NCBI GenBank assembly: GCA_002786225.1
Contig: PEQN01000002.1
Location: 62,001-126,000, forward strand
DNA from: Leptospira sp.
GTDB taxonomy: Bacteria > Spirochaetota > Leptospiria > Leptospirales > Leptospiraceae
Length of the DNA stretch: 64,000 nucleotides
Direction: 5' to 3'
In this document: positions 32,830 to 42,270 of the stretch, piece after piece
How positions within the stretch are numbered: position 1 is the first letter of the stretch
How the letters are laid out: each line of letters begins with the position of its first letter
Position numbers and translations under genes: made by a program
The notes under the pieces: model-generated
Database searches by the model: none
Told to the model about the DNA's origin: nothing
Seen by the model: the letters and a program-made list of their open reading frames with translations, nothing else

Positions 32830-34052
32830 TTTTCTTGGCTCGCTAGAGTTTCTAACTGTTTGATACGATCTGTTTTCTCTTGGGCTGACCAGGCATTCTT
32901 AGAGAAAGTCTCAACCTCATATTTTCTGGTTTCATATCCTTCTTTAAAAGGAAAAACCAACTCACGATCTGGTTCAGTCGTCCTAGCTGCTTGGATTTTC
33001 TTTAAACCTTCTGCACCTTGGCTGAACCAATCTGGATCTATAGGAAGATTTACTCTATGACCTCTAAAATCAGTAGCTATATAAGGACCATCCAGTCCTT
33101 TATCTCGCAGAATTTTACCAAAAAATATAAATTTTACTTCCTGAGTTCCAGAGTTTAAAGTTCCGTCAAATGTTGCATAGGCAATGTATTCTCCATTCCT
33201 CTTGTCTTTGATATTGGCTTCTAAGTGATATTTCCCTTTTGTGAAAACATTCAAGACTGCTTTTACAACCAAAGAACCCTCATCCACTTGTTCTGTGAAA
33301 TTTCCCGTAAACCTTGCTGCTACACTGGGTGATGAGAAAAAGCTTGCTGTTACTTGGGATTTCTTGCCTGGACCATAGGTAATATCAGCTACCAGAGACA
33401 TATCACCCCAATCGCCTTTCAAAGGTTTCCACTCAAAGGTAAAAATTCCATCACCAGCAGATTCATCTCCATTTTGGCCATTGTCATTTACATCAGCGCT
33501 CACAGCTCCAAATCTTTTTCCTTCGAACTCTCTAAATACTTGGTGTTTATCTATAGAAAGTTTTACTCTTTTGCGATCGCTGTCTCTGCATTCAAGAGTA
33601 ACGTGCATTTTGTCATCCGTTCCTATCACTGCCCAAGCACGTGGCTGAAAGAGACAAACATAACCGTTTGGTTCTTTGGATTCCGGAGTATCAAATAGAT
33701 AGGAAGGAGAATTTTCAACGATAAAGGGAAAGGCTAAATCATGGTTTAATATAGACATAGGCCTAGAATATGGAGGATATTGCGCCCATTCTTTGTAAGT
33801 TTCAAGAAGAACCCCAGCGCTCACACCATCTTCCGATGCATCAAAATTGCTTCCATCAGAGCCATCTTCACCATTTCCTGAACCGTCTCCAGAAGTCGGA
33901 TCGGAACTGCGTGACATTCTTTCTGCATATTCTTCTTTGGTCTCCGTACTGAATGGATTTGGTCCATCTTTGTCAAAAACCCACATAGCAAGCAATAATA
34001 CGATGATTCCAATTCCGCCAAATAGCAGATACTTCTTAGTATTTTCTGTCAT
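32826..34052 (-). CDS. Membrane-anchored exported protein, choice-of-anchor-X-like
   Basis: A 408-residue protein with an N-terminal membrane anchor (KYLLFGGIGIIVLLLAMWVF). A Gly/Ser/Asp-rich tether (GDGSGNGEDGSDGSNFDASED) precedes the beta-rich exported part. The segment SADVNDNGQNGDESAGDGIFTF resembles the calcium-like D-rich signature of choice-of-anchor-X proteins. I start it at ATG 34052 because GAGGAAG lies just ahead of it and the 60 upstream in-frame residues look unlike protein. Its stop overlaps the penicillin acylase start by four bases, hinting at a shared envelope task. Function unknown. Confidence 0.75.
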   Translation of the reverse strand: MTENTKKYLLFGGIGIIVLLLAMWVFDKDGPNPFSTETKEEYAERMSRSSDPTSGDGSGNGEDGSDGSNFDASEDGVSAGVLLETYKEWAQYPPYSRPMSILNHDLAFPFIVENSPSYLFDTPESKEPNGYVCLFQPRAWAVIGTDDKMHVTLECRDSDRKRVKLSIDKHQVFREFEGKRFGAVSADVNDNGQNGDESAGDGIFTFEWKPLKGDWGDMSLVADITYGPGKKSQVTASFFSSPSVAARFTGNFTEQVDEGSLVVKAVLNVFTKGKYHLEANIKDKRNGEYIAYATFDGTLNSGTQEVKFIFFGKILRDKGLDGPYIATDFRGHRVNLPIDPDWFSQGAEGLKKIQAARTTEPDRELVFPFKEGYETRKYEVETFSKNAWSAQEKTDRIKQLETLASQEK

Positions 34053-34243
34053 AAACTTCCTCAATTTGGATACATTTTTCACAAAGCACGAAAAGAGGCA
34101 AGAATTTCCCAATTGTGGCAAAATTCTACGAGATTTTTCTAAATTTAAAGATCTCAGAAATAATTTATTTTTTTGACTCACTATCAAAAAATGTTTGAAA
34201 TCATTTTGCCATAAATAGTATAGTTTTGGCAAGAGGAGAATAT

Positions 34244-35053
34244 ATGAAAAAAAGTTTATTTGGAATGGCTATTTTACTTTTTGTGTCACTAGGCTTGCAG
34301 GCTCAAACACATACCATCTTCATTCATGGAAAATCTAGCAAGAACCACAATGGAATTGGAACAACAGATGTTAATAATTACTGGGCTGGGATGTCAAATT
34401 CTGTTCCTGGAAGCAAAATCTTCATAGGTTATGATGGAACAACGGATCCAAGAACCTACGGCTCATCTCGTGCACAAACCAATATTTCAACAGGACTTAC
34501 GAACAACTGTAGAGGATCCAACTCTTGCAAAATCGTATGCCACTCAGCGGGATGCTATGCAATCGAATTCTGGCTTTCTAATTTAGGTGCTACTGCTTCT
34601 AGCAGAGGATTCAATATTACGAAAGTAACTGCACTTGCTGCGGCTTCTGGCGGTTCTGAATTAGCTTCTGCTCTGAACGGAATTACTTTTGGATTCGGTG
34701 GAAATGCTATGGACAAGGCTTTGATTGTATCAACTGCAAGATCTTCTTTCAACCATAACAACACAGGTGGAGTACCTATCTATCACGTTCCTGGTTACAA
34801 AGGAATGTTTGGAGCATCCGCCATTTTACCTGGAGAAGATGATTATGCCGTAGCTTATCACTCTGCTTGTGCTTATAGCCGAGTTGGTGGTGTGAGCAAA
34901 TGCCAATCTTCTTTAACCCAAGGTGAAGGGATCTGGCCCTTTCGTAGTAATGTAACTTACAACCAATATTCTGGACACTTTAGAGCACCGTCTTTATCTT
35001 CTGCTGGTCTTTATAAGGATCATGGAGAATTGAAAGCTGAAGGAAATAGATAG
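34244..35053 (+). CDS. Secreted alpha/beta-hydrolase-like protein with six cysteines
   Basis: A 269-residue exported protein. The start at ATG 34244 is supported by GAGGAG upstream. The signal peptide is MKKSLFGMAILLFVSLGLQAQ. After it comes HTIFIHGKSSKNHNGIGT, an oxyanion-like HG motif, and the nucleophile elbow CHSAGCY, a GxSxG variant with Cys in place of the first Gly. Plausible Asp and His partners are in GEDDYAV and YSGHFRAP. Six cysteines (NNC, NSC, IVC, AGC, SAC, SKC) suggest disulfides. A lipase or esterase role is likely but not certain. It is monocistronic, with a strong terminator after it. Confidence 0.75.
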   Translation: MKKSLFGMAILLFVSLGLQAQTHTIFIHGKSSKNHNGIGTTDVNNYWAGMSNSVPGSKIFIGYDGTTDPRTYGSSRAQTNISTGLTNNCRGSNSCKIVCHSAGCYAIEFWLSNLGATASSRGFNITKVTALAAASGGSELASALNGITFGFGGNAMDKALIVSTARSSFNHNNTGGVPIYHVPGYKGMFGASAILPGEDDYAVAYHSACAYSRVGGVSKCQSSLTQGEGIWPFRSNVTYNQYSGHFRAPSLSSAGLYKDHGELKAEGNR

Positions 35054-35099
35054 TTTTTAAGTTGTCTCTTTCAATCTAAATTCTATTAGATTGAATAGA

Positions 35100-35126
35100 A
35101 GCCCAGCGATTTGCTGGGCTTTTTTG
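35100..35126 (+). terminator. Rho-independent terminator after the secreted hydrolase gene
   Basis: A perfect eight-base stem AGCCCAGC/GCTGGGCT (35100-35120) with a five-base loop runs straight into a T run. It is among the clearest terminators in the window. Confidence 0.93.
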
Positions 35127-35352
35127 TTTTTAAGTTTTGTAATTACAACTCTTTTCAAACGCTAAACTCTTAAAAACTACTTGATTAGAACCTAGTCTTT
35201 ATTTTTGAATAAAATAAATGTTGCTAAGATTTGTTAACTTACAGAATGTTAGCTTTGAAGGAAGAATTTCTGGTTTAATTCCTAATTCTAGCCTCACTCT
35301 GACTTTGAAGGATAGTCTGAGATGAGATATTTTAAAAATGAAATCTTTGAAA

Positions 35353-37092
35353 CTACTTCAATCTTGCTTGGTAAAGAATTACTTCATTCGTGAGACTATC
35401 TCTTCTATTTTTTAGAAAGAACTGAGCTTGGGGCGTCGCTACCTTATAGGCAGTGTATGCTTTTACCTTAGTAAATTCTATTTTGTTTCCAAAAAACTCA
35501 CCCATCTTAGCTACCCAAGAATCTTGAACGAGTAAATATCTTGTTCCGTCTTTCTTTAATTCTGTTTCAAAAATCTCTGGATCGAACAAGGTTTTGGTGT
35601 AACGCTTGGAATAGAATGCATAGGATCTTTTGCTAGCAGGAATCCCAAACAAATACAAACGATTTGCTTTTGGTTCATGAATTTGCAAAAACTTACCAAC
35701 AGCCTTAGCAGGTTGGTAGGATGTTAGCAAAGGATAAACGACAGAACTTACATGAGAGAAAAACAATGAAACACTGATTAATAGTATAGAAAGTGTTACT
35801 ATAGCCTTGGAAGACTTCAGATAGAATCCCAGAAAAACTGCAAAAAGCAATAGAAATAAAAAATAATACAATAGTCCAACATCCATAATTAAAATCGGTA
35901 TTGAAATACTTCCTAAGATAAAAACTATAGCTGTGAAGTAGAATAAAGAAAGTGGGAACCTATGTTCTTTGGGAAAGAAACTAGCACTCTGATGGACGGA
36001 ATTTAGAATTTTGTATAGAAATCCAGAACCAAGAACGGCACCTGCAGGAAGACACCAATAGATGTATTGTGGCAATTGGAATCTTGAAAAGCTTATTAAG
36101 AAAAGAAAAAGAAAGAGCCAAAATCCTAATACAAAATCTCCCTCTTTGTATTCGTTATTTATAATTTTCTTAGGAAGTTTGAGAATCCCATTTTGTTTGT
36201 TGTAGGATCTTAATTTTGCAATAGCGAAATAGAAAAATGGAAGAATAAAAATTCCATAAGCCCAGGAGAAGCTAGAGTAAAAATAAAATGGATTCAAACT
36301 TTGGTTGTATCGCTTCAAATAGAATCTACCAAAAGACTGTATCCATAGAAAAAAATAAGGTCCGTATGTTTTGAACTCAAGGTATAGTGGAATACACCAA
36401 AGAAGGGCAGGAAGTAAGGAAAGAAAAACTCCTGGAAATAATTTCATCTCTAGAAGTCTCTTCCAATCCCTTCTAAATAAAATATCACCTCCAATAGAGA
36501 TCGCAGGTATCACCATAGCTATGGGACCCTTAGTTACAAAGCCCAAGCCCATAGCCAAGTACATAAGGTAATAATAATTGCGGTTCACTTTAAAACCCAT
36601 ATAATAAAAACAATGAACAAGAATTAAATATGCGGTAAGATATACATCTATCTTAGGATCAACTACCATTGAATAGAGTCCAGGGGAAAGAGAATAAAGA
36701 AATACGGCAAGCCATGCGATGTCTCTATTGCCTGAATAGAGTTCCGTTAGCTTAAAGATTCCCATGAGAGAAAGTAGAGTTAATAGGATAGCTGGAATTC
36801 GAAAGGCAAAATTTTCATATCCGAATATAGCAAAAGAAGCAGCTATCTTCCAGAAAGTTAGAATTGGTTTATCTAAATACTTTCTACCATTGTCTATGAT
36901 CACAAATGGGTTCCCTGATTCAACGAGTTCTCTTGAAATTTCTGCATACTGAGAGGAATCAATGTCAATGAGATCTAATGGAAAAGTTAAAAATAAAGGA
37001 AGTAAGGATACGAATAACAAGATATAAAGATTCGTCTTTGTGAATAAACTTGACTGATGAGAATTTAAGGAATCGTCGTTGGAATGTTTCAT
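35353..37092 (-). CDS. Glycosyltransferase family 39/ArnT-like membrane protein
   Basis: Polytopic inner-membrane protein of 579 residues, with at least ten hydrophobic segments. The first periplasmic loop has the GT-C acidic motif [19 protein letters not shown] at about 42-60, followed by [12 protein letters not shown], typical of ArnT/PMT-type transferases. [15 protein letters not shown] in the middle is another family hallmark. Such enzymes move a sugar from a polyprenyl-phosphate donor to lipid A, protein or glycan in the periplasm. The acceptor is unknown. It is transcribed alone. Confidence 0.9.
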   Translation of the reverse strand: MKHSNDDSLNSHQSSLFTKTNLYILLFVSLLPLFLTFPLDLIDIDSSQYAEISRELVESGNPFVIIDNGRKYLDKPILTFWKIAASFAIFGYENFAFRIPAILLTLLSLMGIFKLTELYSGNRDIAWLAVFLYSLSPGLYSMVVDPKIDVYLTAYLILVHCFYYMGFKVNRNYYYLMYLAMGLGFVTKGPIAMVIPAISIGGDILFRRDWKRLLEMKLFPGVFLSLLPALLWCIPLYLEFKTYGPYFFLWIQSFGRFYLKRYNQSLNPFYFYSSFSWAYGIFILPFFYFAIAKLRSYNKQNGILKLPKKIINNEYKEGDFVLGFWLFLFLFLISFSRFQLPQYIYWCLPAGAVLGSGFLYKILNSVHQSASFFPKEHRFPLSLFYFTAIVFILGSISIPILIMDVGLLYYFLFLLLFAVFLGFYLKSSKAIVTLSILLISVSLFFSHVSSVVYPLLTSYQPAKAVGKFLQIHEPKANRLYLFGIPASKRSYAFYSKRYTKTLFDPEIFETELKKDGTRYLLVQDSWVAKMGEFFGNKIEFTKVKAYTAYKVATPQAQFFLKNRRDSLTNEVILYQARLK

Positions 37093-37154
37093 AGTATTTT
37101 TTTGTAGTATTTGCCTTTAGTGCAGTTTATAAATAATTATTCTTTTTAGATTGA

Positions 37155-37451
37155 TCAATCCATATAGCCTGATTCAAGTACGCAAGCTTGTAAACCTTTG
37201 CAAGTTGTTTCTGTCTCAAAGCATGGCAATATAAAACTCTGCTCTCTTGTACAACCTTTTTCACAATCTATCGCAAGCTTGGATCTCTCTACATCTGTAA
37301 TCTTAAAGTCTTTTCCATACCTTTCTTCTGCACATTGTGAAAATTTGGCACAGGCAACATTGCATTTTTGTTCAACATACTCATCGCAACCCGAAAGAAA
37401 ATACAAAGTGAGAATCAAAATAAAATAGTGAAATATCCGAGAAAGTTTCAT
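37155..37451 (-). CDS. Small cysteine-rich lipoprotein
   Basis: A 98-residue protein with lipobox YFLSGC (Cys22) and eight further cysteines in the mature part. They are ordered as C-x3-C, C, then C-x3-C, then C, C and C (QKCNVACAKFSQC, DCEKGC, LPCFETETTC, QACVLESG), a helical hairpin-like disulfide pattern. Short Cys-rich lipoproteins of this kind occur in leptospires; I do not know a function. It is separated from the GT39 gene start by 62 bases and is upstream of it on the same strand. Confidence 0.75.
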   Translation of the reverse strand: MKLSRIFHYFILILTLYFLSGCDEYVEQKCNVACAKFSQCAEERYGKDFKITDVERSKLAIDCEKGCTREQSFILPCFETETTCKGLQACVLESGYMD

Positions 37452-37570
37452 GAATCTATATTTTCTTAAAGAATTAGATTGTCAATACCGTAGTCGCCTA
37501 GAAGACCAAGTTTTTATCCATTTTCCTCTTGTTTAATTCCTGGATTTTCTTAATTTGGAAAAGGGTTGGT

Positions 37571-38824
37571 ATGATAATGAATCACTTTTTTAAATTTCTA
37601 ATTTTTTTCTCAGTCATGTTTGCATTCTCCTGCAATGATATCGGTAGAACATTTATGAAATTCTACACACGCAAATACGAAACTGAACAGAAGATTCTGA
37701 ACACAAAACCTCTTTTTGTGGCTGAAGATGAAAAGCGTTCTAAAGTATTGATAAATTTAAATGAAGTTACAAAAATCCAAGAACCTACGGATATTCAATT
37801 TCCACCTCATGATTCGAGGTATATGTTTCTCTTAGAAAAACGAGGAAAGGTCATCGTCTTCGATAGAAGCAGTAAAAAATCAAGAACCATTTTAGAATTA
37901 GATGTTATTTATGATAGTGAAGAAGGATTACTTGGACTTGCCTTTCATCCAGAATATCCAAGAAAACCATTGGTTTATGCAAACTATGTTCTCTCTAAAA
38001 ATGGTAAAGATCTTACTACGATTTCCGAATTTACAGTAGAATCTCCCGATTCCTTCGATGCTATGAAAATTGGCAAAGAAAGAAAACTCCTTGAAGTGGA
38101 ACAGCCTTACCCTAACCACAATGCGGGTCAAGTTGCCTTTGGAAAAGATGGCTATCTTTATATTGGATTAGGTGATGGTGGTTGGAGAGGAGATCCACTC
38201 AGCAATGGACAAAATCCAAAAACTCTATTAGGATCTATGCTTAGAATTGATCCAAATCCCGATAATTCATCTAATAAGCCTTATACTATACCCAATGATA
38301 ATCCTTTCTTGGATGGAAAGTTTGGTCTTAAAGAAATCTATGCTTATGGACTTAGAAATCCTTGGAGATTTTCTTTTGCACCTGATGGTAGATTGCTAGT
38401 TGCTGATGTTGGCCAGGACAAATTCGAGGAAATTGATATTTTGGAAAAAGGGAAAAACTATGGATGGAATCCTAAGGAAGGATTTCATTGTTACATAGAA
38501 AATTGCAAAGAGGATTCCTATGCAGACCCAATCTATGAATATGGTAGAACTGAGGGTCAATCTATAACTGGTGGTTATGTATACACCGGTTCCTCTATTC
38601 CAGCCATTAAGGGAAAATATATCTTTGGCGATTTTATCGCAGGAAGAATCTGGGCAATAGATCTTCCCAAGAACCAAGAAACTCTTGATCCTCAGAAAAC
38701 ATTAGCCTTAGGAAAATGGAATATTCTGATATCAACTTTTGGAAGAGACAAGGATGGTGAAATTTTTGTAGCTGATTACCAAACTGGTAAAATTTTCAAA
38801 TTGATAGAGCAAGCAGAGAAATGA
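37571..38824 (+). CDS. PQQ-dependent sugar dehydrogenase family lipoprotein (GSDH)
   Basis: Exported six-bladed propeller protein of about 417 residues. The start at ATG 37571 has AAAAGGG ahead of it; the longer TTG frame from 37529 is rejected. The leader ends FAFSC, a spirochaetal-type lipobox. Family motifs: VLINLNEVTKIQEPTDIQFPPHD, EEGLLGLAFHPEYP, NHNAGQVAFGKDGYLYIGLGDGGWRGDP, YAYGLRNPWRFSF and GRLLVADVGQDKFEEIDI, with GGYVYTG and KYIFGDF later. Soluble glucose/sorbosone dehydrogenases oxidise sugars using PQQ. Whether PQQ is available here is not known, and some relatives serve other roles. Confidence 0.9.
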   Translation: MIMNHFFKFLIFFSVMFAFSCNDIGRTFMKFYTRKYETEQKILNTKPLFVAEDEKRSKVLINLNEVTKIQEPTDIQFPPHDSRYMFLLEKRGKVIVFDRSSKKSRTILELDVIYDSEEGLLGLAFHPEYPRKPLVYANYVLSKNGKDLTTISEFTVESPDSFDAMKIGKERKLLEVEQPYPNHNAGQVAFGKDGYLYIGLGDGGWRGDPLSNGQNPKTLLGSMLRIDPNPDNSSNKPYTIPNDNPFLDGKFGLKEIYAYGLRNPWRFSFAPDGRLLVADVGQDKFEEIDILEKGKNYGWNPKEGFHCYIENCKEDSYADPIYEYGRTEGQSITGGYVYTGSSIPAIKGKYIFGDFIAGRIWAIDLPKNQETLDPQKTLALGKWNILISTFGRDKDGEIFVADYQTGKIFKLIEQAEK

Positions 38825-38896
38825 TTTCATAATTTAAAATTTATTTTTTAAAATAGTTGGAATTAAGCATGGAATACTATATTTTTCAGGAGACCT

Positions 38897-40909
38897 ATGA
38901 CAATTTTTAATCAATTCAAAAACAGATTTTCGAAACTTCCCTTTTATGTAAAATTTCATTTGGTTCTCATAGCTGCTGGAATGCTTTTCCTAACACTGTA
39001 TCGAATTGCCTTCTTTCTTTTATATTCTTATAGAATCCAGACTGCAAGCCCAATTACGGTAGCAAAAGCATTCTTCTTAGGTCTAAGATTTGATTTTTCT
39101 GTTTTGAGTATTTTTATTGGTATTAGTTTACTCTACTCGACTATCCATTTTTTAAATATCAGAAAGAGTTTTCGTTTTGTTTGGCGAGTGATTCCTGTTT
39201 TTTTTCTGACCATCCTAATCTTCTTATTAGTTGCAGACTTAATTTATTATGAAAATGGCAATAAGCATATAGGCTATGAGGCTTTTGCTTACTTGGGATG
39301 GGAAATGTTTCCCTTAATTGGATCTGCATTTTCGCAAAGTCCAATTTTATTTATTCTTGGCATATTAGCAATTTCTCTTCTAGTTTTTGGTATCTACAAG
39401 GTTCAGTCTAAATTTCCTTATATTCATACTCCTTTTAATTATAAAATAGCAATATTACAATTTGTTGTAGTATTAGCCTTTCTTGTCATTGGAATTCGGG
39501 GAGGATTACAGGTAAGCCCTCTTAGATCGAGTGATGCTATTATTTCCAAAGATACTATAGTCAACGATCTTGTTCTAAATCCTGGCTTTACAGCAATTAC
39601 CGATCTAAAGATGACTCAGTTTGATAAAAGGCACAGAATGAATTTGGTTCTTGCTGCATCCCTGGTTCGTAAAGAAATTGAATATGAAGGGACTGAATTC
39701 ATAAGTCCTGAATACCCTCTTTTACGTAAGACTACAACCATTAGTAATAAACCTCTGCCTAATATTGTCGTTGTTGTATTGGAAGGTTGGACTGGTAAAT
39801 ATATTGATAGAATAGGTACCGGCAAAGTAAACAACAAGATTCTAACTCCCTATTTCAATGAGCTAACAAAAAAAGGCATCTTCTTCAATCGGTTTATTGC
39901 AAGTGGAGGAAGAACCACGAATGGACTCATGGCTTTGATTGGTGGAATTCCCGATAGACCAGGTTTAACAGCAGTTAGAACTCCACAAATTCTGAATCGC
40001 TTCTCTGGACTTGGAAATATAGGAAAATCCTTAGGCTATGAGACACTATTTGTTACAGGAACAGAGCTGAGCTTCAATAATAAGGGAAGTATCATGTTTC
40101 ATTGGGGATTTGATACCTTAGTTGGCAAGAAAGAGTTAGAAAAAAATCCAAACTATAAAACAGGACCCTGGAGTTATTTCGATGAAGATACCTATAATGA
40201 ATTGCATAATCGACTCTCTAGCTATCCTGAAGATAAAAACTTCATTGCTGTAATCCATACTGGAACAACTCATTATCCCTATACGGTTCCTGATGAAAAA
40301 TTTAAAGTCTTTGATAAGACTACCCAAGATCATGAATACTTGAACGTTTTGCACTATGCTGACTGGGCTTTAGAAGGATTTATCAATAAAGCTAAATCTG
40401 CGAAATACTTTGACAATACTATTTTTGTATTAGTATCCGATCATTCCCACCACAGATTTCTCAACTATTATGAAGATAGATCTGTACCCTTTTTAGTCTA
40501 TGCTCCCAAAATCATTCAAGCTGAACTAAGGACTGAAATTGCATCTCAGTTAGATGTTCTGCCTACTATTGTTGGTTTTATGGAAAGAGAGGTTTATTTT
40601 AGTTCTATGGGTAGGGATTTACGAAAAACCAAATCCAAATCTGCTTACTATGCCTATGGGAATATTTTTGGATGGATAGAGGATGAAATTATGTATGTCC
40701 AAGCCTTAGAACATGGAGACGGTGAAACGAAAACAATCTCCCCACCCTTTAAAGATTTAAAATTATGCCAAACTAATATCCTTCTCTGCCAAAAACACCA
40801 TGATATGACCCTAGCCTACTTAAATATTAGCAATGAATTATTGATTTTAAATAAATTATTTCCTTCAGACAAAAGCTTGGAAGAAATTAAGAAAGGATTG
40901 GGCAAGTAA
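38897..40909 (+). CDS. LtaS-like sulfatase-fold phosphoglycerol transferase
   Basis: A 670-residue protein with about five N-terminal membrane helices (to about 195) and a large extracytoplasmic alkaline-phosphatase-fold domain. Catalytic elements: NIVVVVLEGWTGKYID (metal-binding Glu), ASGGRTTNGLMALIGG (Thr nucleophile region), HTGTTHYPY, and LVSDHSHH with Asp and His metal ligands. This resembles lipoteichoic acid synthases and phosphoglycerol or phosphoethanolamine transferases. A start at 38897 is supported by CAGGAGA. In a diderm spirochaete, LTA itself is unlikely. A glycerophosphate on periplasmic glucan (opgG/opgH lie 2 kb away) is a reasonable but untested idea. Confidence 0.88.
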   Translation: MTIFNQFKNRFSKLPFYVKFHLVLIAAGMLFLTLYRIAFFLLYSYRIQTASPITVAKAFFLGLRFDFSVLSIFIGISLLYSTIHFLNIRKSFRFVWRVIPVFFLTILIFLLVADLIYYENGNKHIGYEAFAYLGWEMFPLIGSAFSQSPILFILGILAISLLVFGIYKVQSKFPYIHTPFNYKIAILQFVVVLAFLVIGIRGGLQVSPLRSSDAIISKDTIVNDLVLNPGFTAITDLKMTQFDKRHRMNLVLAASLVRKEIEYEGTEFISPEYPLLRKTTTISNKPLPNIVVVVLEGWTGKYIDRIGTGKVNNKILTPYFNELTKKGIFFNRFIASGGRTTNGLMALIGGIPDRPGLTAVRTPQILNRFSGLGNIGKSLGYETLFVTGTELSFNNKGSIMFHWGFDTLVGKKELEKNPNYKTGPWSYFDEDTYNELHNRLSSYPEDKNFIAVIHTGTTHYPYTVPDEKFKVFDKTTQDHEYLNVLHYADWALEGFINKAKSAKYFDNTIFVLVSDHSHHRFLNYYEDRSVPFLVYAPKIIQAELRTEIASQLDVLPTIVGFMEREVYFSSMGRDLRKTKSKSAYYAYGNIFGWIEDEIMYVQALEHGDGETKTISPPFKDLKLCQTNILLCQKHHDMTLAYLNISNELLILNKLFPSDKSLEEIKKGLGK

Positions 40910-40956
40910 ATTAATCTTGCCTTGAACATCGCTATCGTCCAAGGCAGAGTATGGAA

Positions 40957-42270
40957 TTATGAAGTGGCTAAACTATAGCTATAGAAAGTTTTTCGTTTCA
41001 CGACGATCCAAAATAAAGAAGCTAGGGCTAGGGCTAAAAGTGGTATAGATAAATACACTATAGCTGGTATGTGAAAGTAAACAGCTACACCCACAAGAAA
41101 ACCAACCAAGATTATATTTCGTATCACTTCACTTCTCTTAGACCACTTTTTCATTTCCATAGTACGATTGATAGAAACAAGACTAAAAACCACAAAGGAT
41201 CCGACGATGATAAGCGGCCATCCCTGGGTCACATCTAATTTTGCAACCTTCCAAATAAGTAGTCCAACGGATACAAGAACTATCGCTTGTAGAATAACAT
41301 AGATCATAACATTCAAAGGGGTTTTTGGATCATACTTTTCTAAATAAGCCGGTTCTTTAAACTCATCTTCTGGTGTGATCATATAGTCAGGCTTCCATCC
41401 TGGCTCTTTAAATACCAATTTGAGTCTATCGGACCAGTTTCTCGCTTTTTTCATATTTGCAAGAATCTCAGAGTATACATGCAGATTCAAAGTAATAGGA
41501 TTGAATGTTCTTACAGGTTTTGTTAATCCGTAAATTACTTCGTCTGTCTCTTCTTCGAAACTTCCGAACAATTTGTCCCAAATAATGAAAATACCACCAT
41601 GGTTTCTATCTAAATACTTTCTTTGAGTGCCGTGGTGAACTCTGTGATTGGAGGGCGTAACCATAAAGAGCTCCAAGAAACCAAGTTTACCTACGAATCT
41701 TGTGTGAACAAAAAATTGATAAACTTTGAGGATTCTATGGCTAAGAAAAAACATTTCCCAAGGAATACCGAGCATAGCCATAGGAAGAAAATAAGTATAT
41801 TCAAATATTCTTTGAAATGCATTCCCTCGGAAAGCTACGGATAAATTCATTTCTTCTGTGGAATGGTGAGTAACATGACAAGCCCAGAGAATATTGATAG
41901 TGTGAGTATGTCTATGAAACCAATAATAAATAAAATCAGCAAGAACTATGGAAAAAACCCATGCTGCTAGAACATTCCAATGAACTGTAAAATTTGGTTC
42001 CAAGCTAAAAGGGCTTAAGAGGGGAAAAAGTTGGATCCCGATTTGGGATAAAGAAAAATTTGACTCAAGCCAATTGTAACAAAATAAGGCACCAACTAAA
42101 ATTCCTATTCCAGCCAGGGCAAAAATCACACCATTGCTAACATCGGCGATTAAAACATTGACCCTGTAGTAGCCTCTGTCCTTCCAAAACGAGAAGAATG
42201 CTTCTACTCCGATGAGGATGATCATAGCCGCAAAGGCATACTCCATAAAAATATCACTGTTCATAGACAT
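40957..42270 (-). CDS. Fatty acid hydroxylase superfamily protein (sterol desaturase/alkylglycerol monooxygenase-like)
   Basis: Integral-membrane di-iron oxygenase of about 437 residues. The eight-histidine signature is visible as HRHTH, HVTHHS and NHRVHHG, with NHGGIFIIWDKLFGSFEEE after them, as in sterol desaturase/C-5 and AGMO-like enzymes. C-terminal hydrophobic helices extend beyond the catalytic core. I prefer ATG 42270 to ATG 42291 because GGAGG lies 10 bases before it. The lipid substrate is unknown. A decayed FAD-dependent desaturase or saturase-like gene sits just upstream on the same strand, perhaps once part of the same lipid pathway. Confidence 0.9.
   Translation of the reverse strand: MSMNSDIFMEYAFAAMIILIGVEAFFSFWKDRGYYRVNVLIADVSNGVIFALAGIGILVGALFCYNWLESNFSLSQIGIQLFPLLSPFSLEPNFTVHWNVLAAWVFSIVLADFIYYWFHRHTHTINILWACHVTHHSTEEMNLSVAFRGNAFQRIFEYTYFLPMAMLGIPWEMFFLSHRILKVYQFFVHTRFVGKLGFLELFMVTPSNHRVHHGTQRKYLDRNHGGIFIIWDKLFGSFEEETDEVIYGLTKPVRTFNPITLNLHVYSEILANMKKARNWSDRLKLVFKEPGWKPDYMITPEDEFKEPAYLEKYDPKTPLNVMIYVILQAIVLVSVGLLIWKVAKLDVTQGWPLIIVGSFVVFSLVSINRTMEMKKWSKRSEVIRNIILVGFLVGVAVYFHIPAIVYLSIPLLALALASLFWIVVKRKTFYSYSLATS

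Noticed and set aside
34053..34232. N-terminal extension of the choice-of-anchor-X-like protein
   Set aside because: The first 60 residues of the longest frame have no conserved look, and a good Shine-Dalgarno precedes ATG 34052.
35293..35326. Imperfect inverted repeat after the GT39 gene
   Set aside because: CTCACTCTGACT and AGTCTGAGATGAG pair only with mismatches and have no T run.
40918..40946. TGCCTTG/CAAGGCA inverted repeat between convergent genes
   Set aside because: A seven-base stem with a 15-base loop and no T run on either strand; too weak to call a terminator.
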